A stretch of 64,000 bases of DNA from Massilia agrisoli (GTDB lineage: Bacteria > Pseudomonadota > Gammaproteobacteria > Burkholderiales > Burkholderiaceae_D), in the NCBI RefSeq assembly GCF_020831365.1, contig NZ_JAJHPV010000013.1, positions 806,001 through 870,000 on the forward strand, read 5' to 3'. Under the pieces are notes generated by a model. It was not told the DNA's origin, ran no database searches, and was given only the letters and a program-made list of their open reading frames with translations. The stretch's first letter is position 1, and the number at the start of each line of letters is the position of its first letter. Shown here one piece after another: positions 57,835 through 64,000 of this stretch. A program made the position numbers and the translations under genes.

Positions 57835-59331
57835 TCAGGCGACGCCCGTCCAGTACTGGCGCGCCCTGTCAAAGGCCAGCGCGCCCACCTGCCTGCCGAG
57901 CGAGCGCCCGGCCGAGTCGGCATTGACGAAGTGGATGCCGCCGTAAATGCGCGAGATGCCGGCCTCATCGGCCGCGTCGCTGAAGGTGCTCCAGTGCAGC
58001 GTGACATCGTTCGACGGCAGGCCCGGCTCGTACCGCATGCTGCCGGCCTTGACCGTTACCGCGTGGTTGAAGGCGTCGCTCCCGGTGAATCGCCTGAGGA
58101 CTTCCGCGGACGCCGCGCTGAAGGTGCTGTGGCCTGATACATGGTCGGCGAACGGCGGGGTAGGGAAGCTCGCGGCCTGGTAAGGCATCCAGGCCGCCCC
58201 ATCGATGATCCTCAGGCCTTCGGCCGGGCCTGCCGGACCGTAGCCCTGGATCTGCTCGCCGTTCATCAGGTAACGCAGCGCCGTGATCGGGCGTTCGGAA
58301 TCGTAATGGACTTTCGCGTCCCACGCGGCGATTCCGGCGTCGAAAGTGGCATTCGCCAACGCAAAGAACAGCTTCACATCCTCGTCGTCGCAGTGGCCGT
58401 CGCGCGCGGATACAAACTGCGCGAACTGGCACCAGTACGATGCCGGCAACTCGCCGGTCGTGCCGCCAGCCCAGTATTCGGTCATGGCTTTCTGCCGCTC
58501 GGTCAGCGCAAGCTGGACCTCCAGCAGGTAGCGCGCCTGTTCGGCATATTCGGCACTGCCGACAGCGGCAGGCGGGCCCGGCCGGTACTGGTTTGCCGTG
58601 CGCAGCGCGAACGGTGCAACACGCGGCCAGCATGCGGCCGCAAAGCCGGGCGTGACAAGCACTCCGCTTGCATCGCGGAAGGTCAGGGGTTGCCAGCGGC
58701 CCGGCGCGGGGATGGCCGCCAGCGGGGTTGGCTGCAAAACAAGCATGGCCGGATTCTGCGGCGCGTAACCGGTGTAGTCGGCGTAGGGCAGGCCGCTTGG
58801 CGACAGGTCGCCCAGCTGGTTGGCGCCGTCGTGGTGGCAGTCGGCAACGACGCTGAGTGCGGCAATGGTGCCGATGTCCTCCGGCGTTCCGGCATCGTGC
58901 CTTGCCTGTGCAGGGTTCAGGCCAAGCGCGGACATGCGCGCATCGAACAAGGCTTTTTGCGCGGGGAACTGGTCCAGCAACGCGGCGTAGGCGGCAAAGC
59001 TGATCGCGGCGGATTTGTTTTGGGCCGTGTGTTCGGTCGCCGGCCGGCGCAGGTTGCCGCGGTAGCGCGTGCCAAGGGCGGTAGCGTCGAAGGCGGCCCA
59101 GGCGTCATACATCGCGGTGTGCACGATCGACAGGGAACGCGCAGCCATCGGCGCTCCCGGACGCTGCGTGCGTATCGCCTGCAGTGCCGTTTCGTTCCAC
59201 GCGACCACTGTTCGCTTTCGCGGCGGCTCTGGGGTGGCTTGGGGCGATGGACCGCCACCGCCTCCGCATGCGCCCAACATGCCGCCCACTGCGGCCCCGG
59301 TACCAATCTTGATGAAGGTTCGCCGATCCAT
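57835..59331 (-). CDS. Vanadium-dependent haloperoxidase-like protein, Tat-exported lipoprotein
   Basis: 498 residues. The N-terminus has a twin-arginine signal (MDRRTFIKIG) and a lipobox-like LGAC at 19-22, then a Gly/Pro linker. The PAP2-type vanadate site is complete: K340 and R347 in KVHYDSERPITALR, S399-G-H401 in HVSGHS, R461 and H467 in SRIYGGIH. The spacing equals that of fungal vanadium chloroperoxidase. It may be a haloperoxidase or an acid phosphatase. It is expected in the periplasm or anchored to a membrane. Confidence 0.85.
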   Translation of the reverse strand: MDRRTFIKIGTGAAVGGMLGACGGGGGPSPQATPEPPRKRTVVAWNETALQAIRTQRPGAPMAARSLSIVHTAMYDAWAAFDATALGTRYRGNLRRPATEHTAQNKSAAISFAAYAALLDQFPAQKALFDARMSALGLNPAQARHDAGTPEDIGTIAALSVVADCHHDGANQLGDLSPSGLPYADYTGYAPQNPAMLVLQPTPLAAIPAPGRWQPLTFRDASGVLVTPGFAAACWPRVAPFALRTANQYRPGPPAAVGSAEYAEQARYLLEVQLALTERQKAMTEYWAGGTTGELPASYWCQFAQFVSARDGHCDDEDVKLFFALANATFDAGIAAWDAKVHYDSERPITALRYLMNGEQIQGYGPAGPAEGLRIIDGAAWMPYQAASFPTPPFADHVSGHSTFSAASAEVLRRFTGSDAFNHAVTVKAGSMRYEPGLPSNDVTLHWSTFSDAADEAGISRIYGGIHFVNADSAGRSLGRQVGALAFDRARQYWTGVA

Positions 59332-59566
59332 GATGTGTTCGCTCGTCTGTCATTGCTCGTTGCGCATGCCTTGCCGGCATCGCCGCTGGGACTGCCTGCT
59401 TTCGAGTATCCGCAGCGCGTGGCGGCAAGTGTTGAGGGCGCTCACATAAGCAAGCTGAGCCATAGAAAGCATGTGCGGGCAGACGGGCCATGAACCGTCT
59501 GCGTCTGGTGCGCTGGCGGCGCGACCCTGTAAAATAGCCGTCTTTATCTCCAGCACATCTATCGCC

Positions 59567-60961
59567 ATGACCGTCGTCCGCACCCGTTTTGCTCCAAGCC
59601 CAACCGGCTACCTCCACCTCGGCGGCGCCCGCACCGCCCTGTATTCGTGGGCGTTCGCGCGCCACTTCGGTGGTACGTTTATTTTGCGCATTGAAGATAC
59701 CGACCTGGAGCGTTCGACGCCGGAGGCGGTGCAGGCCATTCTCGACGGCATGAAGTGGCTGGGCCTCGATCATGACGAAGGCCCGTTCTACCAGATGCAG
59801 CGCATGGACCGTTACCGCGAAGTTGTCGCACAGATGCTCGAAGCGGGCACCGCGTACCTTTGCTATTCGTCGCCGGAGGAAGTCGAGGCGATGCGCGAGC
59901 GCATGCGCGCCGCGGGCGAGAAGCCGCGCTACGACGGTACCTGGCGTCCTGAAGCAGGCAAGACCTTGCCGCCAGTGCCAGCCGACCGCAAGCCGGTAGT
60001 GCGCTTCAAGAACCCGCTCGATGGCGAAGTGAGCTGGGACGATGTGGTCAAAGGCACCATCACGATCGGCAACAAGGAGCTCGATGACCTGGTGATCGCG
60101 CGTCCTGACGGTACGCCGACTTATAACTTCTGCGTCGCAGTCGATGACTGGGACATGCAGATCACCCACGTGCTGCGCGGCGACGACCACGTCAACAACA
60201 CCCCGCGCCAGATTAATATCTTGCGCGCCATCGGTGCGCCGTTGCCGCTGTATGGCCACCTGCCGATGATCCTGGGCGCTGACGGAGAAAAGCTTTCCAA
60301 GCGCCACGGCGCGGTCAGCGTGATGGATTACCCGGCCCAGGGCTACCTGCCGGAAGCGATGCTGAACTACCTGGCGCGCCTGGGCTGGAGCCATGGCGAC
60401 GACGAAGTGTTCTCGATGGAGCAGTTCTGCGAGTGGTTCAACCTCGACCACCTGACCCGCTCGGCGGCGCAGTTCAACAACGAGAAGCTGGCATGGCTGA
60501 ACAACCACTATATCAAGCAGGCCGACAATGAGCGCCTGGCGCGCCTTGCGCGCCCCGTCATGGAAGCGGAGGGCGCCAAGTTCGAGGGCGGCCCTGACTT
60601 GCCGGCCGTGCTGGGCCTGATGAAGGAAAGGGTCAATACCATTAACGAGCTGGCCGACGCGGCCATGCTGTTCTTCCGCGATCCTAAGCCGGACCCAGCC
60701 TTGATGACGCAGCACCTGACCGATGCCGTCAAGCCGGCCCTGGCCCAGTTTGCAGAACGGGTGGCGACAGTGGAGTGGACCAAGGAAGCGATCGCAGCCA
60801 TGATCAAGGAAGTGTTGGCCGCCCACGGACTGAAGATGCCGCAGATCGCCATGCCACTGCGCCTGGTCATCACGGGCCAGTTGCAGACGCCTGCAATCGA
60901 TGCGGTGCTGCAGATCGTCGGCCGCGATGCGGTACTGGCGCGCGTGAACAAATATCTTTGA
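59567..60961 (+). CDS. gltX: Glutamyl-tRNA synthetase
   Basis: 464 residues. [19 protein letters not shown] contains the HIGH-type motif, KLSKRHG the KMSKS-type motif, followed by the helical anticodon-binding domain. It charges tRNA-Glu. The ATG at 59567 gives the family N-terminus; a TAAAAT box at 59530-59535 may be its -10. Three tRNA-Glu genes lie just downstream. Confidence 0.97.
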   Translation: MTVVRTRFAPSPTGYLHLGGARTALYSWAFARHFGGTFILRIEDTDLERSTPEAVQAILDGMKWLGLDHDEGPFYQMQRMDRYREVVAQMLEAGTAYLCYSSPEEVEAMRERMRAAGEKPRYDGTWRPEAGKTLPPVPADRKPVVRFKNPLDGEVSWDDVVKGTITIGNKELDDLVIARPDGTPTYNFCVAVDDWDMQITHVLRGDDHVNNTPRQINILRAIGAPLPLYGHLPMILGADGEKLSKRHGAVSVMDYPAQGYLPEAMLNYLARLGWSHGDDEVFSMEQFCEWFNLDHLTRSAAQFNNEKLAWLNNHYIKQADNERLARLARPVMEAEGAKFEGGPDLPAVLGLMKERVNTINELADAAMLFFRDPKPDPALMTQHLTDAVKPALAQFAERVATVEWTKEAIAAMIKEVLAAHGLKMPQIAMPLRLVITGQLQTPAIDAVLQIVGRDAVLARVNKYL

Positions 60962-60980
60962 TTTTTTTTCGCAGAGCTAT

Positions 60981-61009
60981 TTGCATATTGCACGACGGTA
61001 CGCTATAAT
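60981..61009 (+). promoter_or_regulatory. Sigma-70 promoter of the tRNA cluster
   Basis: TTGCAT (60981-60986), 17-base spacer, TATAAT (61004-61009), 20 bases before the tRNA-Ala gene. Confidence 0.75.
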
Positions 61010-61028
61010 TTTGCTTCTTCACCGGTAC

Positions 61029-61104
<76 letters not shown>

Positions 61105-61138
61105 CGTTGAAGAAAGTAGTACATTAGTGCAGTTCAAG

Positions 61139-61214
61139 GTCCCCATCGTCTAGAGGCCTAGGACATCACCCTTTCACGGTGAGTACGGGGGTTCGAATCC
61201 CCCTGGGGACGCCA
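61139..61214 (+). tRNA. tRNA-Glu (anticodon TTC), copy 1
   Basis: 76 nt with encoded CCA. Acceptor GTCCCCA pairs with TGGGGAC; anticodon stem TCACC/GGTGA encloses CTTTCAC, anticodon TTC. Identical to copies 2 and 3. Confidence 0.96.
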
Positions 61215-61257
61215 GGATTCGAGTAGTAAAGTAGTTGGAGTTTGGTACCGCTAAACG

Positions 61258-61279
61258 CCCTGACTCGTCAGGGTTTTTT
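61258..61279 (+). terminator. Terminator after tRNA-Glu copy 1
   Basis: CCCTGA and TCAGGG pair around CTCG, followed by TTTTTTA. Confidence 0.85.
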
Positions 61280-61333
61280 ATTGGTGCGGTGCCAGGCAGG
61301 TCAGGATGATAGAATCATCCAGGACAGATTTCT

Positions 61334-61409
61334 GTCCCCATCGTCTAGAGGCCTAGGACATCACCCTTTCACGGTGAGTACGGGGGTTCGAATCCCCCTG
61401 GGGACGCCA
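61334..61409 (+). tRNA. tRNA-Glu (anticodon TTC), copy 2
   Basis: Same 76-nt gene as copy 1 with encoded CCA. It is preceded by a terminator and a TAGAAT box at 61310-61315, so it may have its own promoter. Confidence 0.96.
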
Positions 61410-61418
61410 GTTGTTTTC

Positions 61419-61441
61419 AAGAGCCGCCTTGGGCGGCTTTT
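61419..61441 (+). terminator. Terminator after tRNA-Glu copy 2
   Basis: AGCCGCC and GGCGGCT pair around TTG and are followed by TTT. Confidence 0.75.
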
Positions 61442-61476
61442 GAATTTGTGAGAGTAGTATTGCAGCACCGTTCAAG

Positions 61477-61552
61477 GTCCCCATCGTCTAGAGGCCTAGG
61501 ACATCACCCTTTCACGGTGAGTACGGGGGTTCGAATCCCCCTGGGGACGCCA
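61477..61552 (+). tRNA. tRNA-Glu (anticodon TTC), copy 3
   Basis: Identical 76-nt gene with encoded CCA. The bases before it (GTTCAAG directly, AGTAGTA further up) repeat those before copy 1, a sign of duplication. Confidence 0.96.
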
Positions 61553-61557
61553 GTCAT

Positions 61558-61588
61558 GCAAAAAGCCGCCTTTTGGGCGGCTTTTTGC
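61558..61588 (+). terminator. Terminator after tRNA-Glu copy 3
   Basis: A 13-bp stem GCAAAAAGCCGCC / GGCGGCTTTTTGC with loop TTTTG, symmetric enough to serve the convergent protease gene as well. Confidence 0.85.
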
Positions 61589-61623
61589 TTTCTTGCGCTA
61601 GCTGCTGCCGATTGGCAGGCTCG

Positions 61624-63666
61624 CTACCAGACTCCGCGATAGCCGGGCGTGCCAACAGCGAATGGCATGCCGGCAAACTGGCCGAAGCGTTGCAGCTGTT
61701 GTGGATAGTTAGCGCTGCTCATGGCGGCGAATGCAGCCAGCGCCGGATCCATGCCATATAGCTCCAGCTGGCCACCGCGCCCACCGATGCCACCAATGCC
61801 GCCGATGGCCCCGCCCAGCGCCTGCTGCGGCAACAGGGACGATATCAGTCCGCCGCCGAGGGCCTGTTGCACCGGCGCCTGTGCTGGCTGCGGTTGCAGC
61901 CCCACGGCAACGAGCGCATCCGGTAAGCCCAGTCCGGTCTGGAACTGGTCGCCAAGGCTGACGCGCCGCGCACTCATTTTGATCGTCTTGAACAAGTGTT
62001 CGACCCGTTCCGCGCTGCGGGTCCGTCCCGCACCCTGGAAATCCGGATGGTGTGCCAGCACCAGTGCCGCCAGGCCGGTAATGTGGGGTGCCGCCATCGA
62101 GGTGCCGTCCCACGCCGCGTAGTTATTTGGCGGTACGGTCGAGGCGATCGCGACGCCAGGACCGCAGACTGCAATTTGCGGTCCGAAGCAGCTGAATTTG
62201 GCTGAAAAATAGCCATTGGCATCGACATTCTGGGTCAGCGTTTCGGCGTGATAGCTGTCGGGCGGGAATTCATCGAGTTTGCCGATCGCCGCAACAGCGA
62301 GCACGTTGGGCGACGAAGCAGGGTATTGCACCGCGCCGCCCGAGTTGCCCGCCGCGACAATGCAGGCAATGCCGGCCCGCTTGGCGCGCAATATCTGCTG
62401 CTCCAGCGCTTCCGATGGTTCGGCGCCGCCCAGGCTGAGGTTAACGACATCGATCTGGTGCTCGATACAGTATTCGAGGGCGTCGATCAACTGGCTGACC
62501 TGGCCACCGGGGAACAGCTTGCAGGCGTGGATTTCGCCATCCGGCGCAAAGCCGCGCACGCCGAACGCCAGGTCGGCGGCGCCGATCACCCCGGCGCAGT
62601 GGGAGCCGTGGCCAAGCGTGTCCTCGTTCCAGGTGTTGGGATTGGTTTTTTTGTTGACGATGTCAAAGCCAGCGCGGATGCGCGACAGGCCTTCGTGCGT
62701 TGTGGCCGCACCCGAATCGATGACGGCAATGCGGATGCCCTGGCCGCGGTAGTTGGAAGGCAACTGGTCGAGGCGCATCGCTTTCTGGCCCCAGCCGAAC
62801 ACTTTGGTGCGCGGGAAGCCCGTCAGCGAAGGCCATTCGGACAGCATGCGCATGACGACGACGTTGGGCTCGTCCAGCGTGATGTCGGGGTCGCGCTGGT
62901 AGAAGCTCCAGAAGTCGGCGCGCGGCTTGACGTACAGCCCGCGGATTGAGCCTTGCGATTCGCCGTACAAGGTCAGCCTTGAATGGCCATTGGCGTCGGT
63001 TACGCCGGTGGCTGGCAGCAGGCTGCCGAACAGCGATACTTCGGCCTCGGGAAGCGGCGTGCCATCCTTGCTGACCACGATCACGCTGGCCTCCAGTGCC
63101 GGGCCGGTGGTCGGCAGCACGTTGCTGACCATGACAGGCGGACGGAAGGCGGGGTCCATCAGGTTCAGGTACTGGTCGCGCTCGACGACCAGGCGGCCTT
63201 GCCCCTGTTGCAGCAGCACGCCCGCCTTCTGGTCAGTCATGCGCGCAACGAGCACGCCCTGGCCGCCAGCCATGCCTTCGGCCAGCGCGCCGACGGCGCT
63301 CCTGGGTCCGACGGTATCGAGGATCTCGATGTCGGGGCTCGAACGCAGCGCCTGCTCGACGGTCGAGAGCGACAGCGGCGCAAAGGCCAGCGTTTCGAGC
63401 CCTTGCGGCTGGCGTGGGGCGATCAGGAATTGCTTCTTGCGCTCGTGGATCGCGCGTCCTTGCGGCGTGGCCGGGGCGCCGGCCATTTCCTCTGGCGCGG
63501 TGGCGCCGCCTGCGGCTTCGCCAGTGGCCTGGCCGCGGCGCGGCTCGCTGCCGCCACGGCCGCCTGCGCCTGCCGCGCGCCGTTCGCTGGACGACGCCGC
63601 CGAGTCTTCCGGCGCCGGATTGATGTCAAGCGGACCTGCCTGTCCGCCATCGGGATTCTTTGGCAT
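61624..63666 (-). CDS. Subtilisin-like (S8) serine protease without signal peptide
   Basis: 680 residues. A low-complexity Gly/Ala/Glu-rich leader (1-75) is followed by a region at 78-170 resembling the small protein encoded just upstream (PDIEILDTVGP, LVVERDQYL), a beta-sandwich segment at about 190-250, and the S8 catalytic domain with D317 (AVIDSGA), H353 (GHGSHCAG), N441 (AAGNSGG) and S523 (GTSMAAPH). The C-terminal 110 residues are Gly/Gln/Leu-rich. No secretion signal is seen. AAAGGA precedes the ATG. Confidence 0.88.
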   Translation of the reverse strand: MPKNPDGGQAGPLDINPAPEDSAASSSERRAAGAGGRGGSEPRRGQATGEAAGGATAPEEMAGAPATPQGRAIHERKKQFLIAPRQPQGLETLAFAPLSLSTVEQALRSSPDIEILDTVGPRSAVGALAEGMAGGQGVLVARMTDQKAGVLLQQGQGRLVVERDQYLNLMDPAFRPPVMVSNVLPTTGPALEASVIVVSKDGTPLPEAEVSLFGSLLPATGVTDANGHSRLTLYGESQGSIRGLYVKPRADFWSFYQRDPDITLDEPNVVVMRMLSEWPSLTGFPRTKVFGWGQKAMRLDQLPSNYRGQGIRIAVIDSGAATTHEGLSRIRAGFDIVNKKTNPNTWNEDTLGHGSHCAGVIGAADLAFGVRGFAPDGEIHACKLFPGGQVSQLIDALEYCIEHQIDVVNLSLGGAEPSEALEQQILRAKRAGIACIVAAGNSGGAVQYPASSPNVLAVAAIGKLDEFPPDSYHAETLTQNVDANGYFSAKFSCFGPQIAVCGPGVAIASTVPPNNYAAWDGTSMAAPHITGLAALVLAHHPDFQGAGRTRSAERVEHLFKTIKMSARRVSLGDQFQTGLGLPDALVAVGLQPQPAQAPVQQALGGGLISSLLPQQALGGAIGGIGGIGGRGGQLELYGMDPALAAFAAMSSANYPQQLQRFGQFAGMPFAVGTPGYRGVW

Positions 63667-63698
63667 GTGTTTTCCTTTCGGTTCGCAGCGGCGACGCG

Positions 63699-63959
63699 CT
63701 AGTCGGACATCGACAGCGGCTGGTCCCGTTCAACGATCAGTTCGTTTGAATGGATAAAACGGCGCTCGAATTGCAGCGCCTTGCTGGGCGCGATTTCGAT
63801 CACCGCGGTATGCACCTGGCCCGGCGGGCCAATGGTGTCGACCAGTGCGATGTCCGGATCGCCCCGTATGGTTTCGATGAAAGCGGCCAGCGCGGCGGGG
63901 GTTTCCCTTGCGCGGATAATGTACCGGCCCAGCCCGGGCGCGGCTTGTGGTGCGGGCAT
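63699..63959 (-). CDS. Small standalone propeptide/inhibitor-like protein of the adjacent protease
   Basis: 86 residues. PDIALVDTIGP and ELIVERDQPLSM match PDIEILDTVGP and RLVVERDQYLNLM inside the protease gene 32 bp downstream (protease residues 111-169), in the same order and at similar spacing, with RYIIRARETP resembling its QFLIAPRQP. The layout (about 80 residues, beta-alpha-beta type, next to an S8 protease) recalls I9-type subtilisin propeptides. It would then inhibit or help fold the protease; this is inference. AAGGAG lies seven bases before the ATG. Confidence 0.65.
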   Translation of the reverse strand: MPAPQAAPGLGRYIIRARETPAALAAFIETIRGDPDIALVDTIGPPGQVHTAVIEIAPSKALQFERRFIHSNELIVERDQPLSMSD

Positions 63960-64000
63960 GCGACTCTCCTTCGTGGCCGACTCCCGCCGTTGCGGGCGGG

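Noticed and set aside
59105-60826. 573-codon open frame on the minus strand
   Set aside because: Antisense to gltX, a certain gene; composition is typical of a shadow frame.
61242-61642. Short open frames across the tRNA-Glu copies
   Set aside because: They are translations of tRNA genes and terminators.

Overview
The window is high-GC DNA with betaproteobacterial gene content and order. The best guess is a member of the Oxalobacteraceae, Massilia/Telluria/Duganella-like. The clues are a flhDC-motAB-cheAW-MCP-cheRDB-cheYZ locus, two PEP-CTERM proteins, a dapC-dapD / yffB-dapE-prmB lysine block, a kynA-kynU pair, and GGGGTCAGACCCC and GTAGGGCGGA palindromes between genes. The genus is an inference from protein and repeat style; no database was searched. 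No phage, insertion sequence, CRISPR array or replication origin was seen.

Region by region. (1) 1-9,550: a 5'-truncated glutathione S-transferase, a divergent MFS exporter/LysR pair, a PEP-CTERM protein, small secreted proteins and a thioredoxin, a RidA/PLP-dehydratase pair, and envZ-ompR. (2) 9,700-17,100: a FapA/DUF342 protein, topoisomerase IB divergent from a catalase, an orphan CheW, and the ABC-F ATPase YheS. (3) 17,200-25,300: prmB, dapE, yffB-like, pilU, dapD, dapC and a REC-PAS-GGDEF diguanylate cyclase, interrupted by palindromic repeats. (4) 25,500-34,050: an aminotransferase with a second RidA protein, a second PEP-CTERM protein, htpG behind a good sigma-32 promoter, an RBBP9-like hydrolase, a HAF-repeat protein, and kynU-kynA. 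(5) 34,053-49,030: the motility block. A 650-bp AT-rich leader with three tandem sigma-28-like promoter repeats precedes flhDC. Then come a membrane-anchored methyltransferase, motAB, a CheZ-like protein with cheY1, cheA, cheW, MCP, cheR, cheD, cheB, cheY2, cheZ and a degenerate EAL-HDOD protein. (6) 49,288-61,000: panC, scpA, DUF3460, a 439-aa protein of unassigned function, metG, apbC/mrp, a Mut7-C RNase-like protein, a small HTH protein, a VOC protein, a vanadium-haloperoxidase-like lipoprotein, and gltX. (7) 61,029-64,000: tRNA-Ala(GGC), three identical tRNA-Glu(TTC) genes each with its own terminator, then a subtilisin-like protease without signal peptide preceded by a small protein that resembles the protease's own N-terminal domain.

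How the genes work together. In the motility block FlhD/FlhC would switch on flagellar genes lying outside the window. The MCP, CheW and CheA would sense and signal through two CheY proteins, each with a nearby CheZ-type phosphatase. CheR, CheB and CheD would adapt the receptor, whose C-terminus carries a CheR/CheB tether. MotA/MotB form the stator. The dap genes supply lysine and cell-wall diaminopimelate. KynU and KynA degrade tryptophan. The points most worth a second look are the protease/propeptide-like pair, the sigma-28-like repeat array in front of flhDC, the second CheZ-like protein and the membrane-anchored methyltransferase inside the motility operon.
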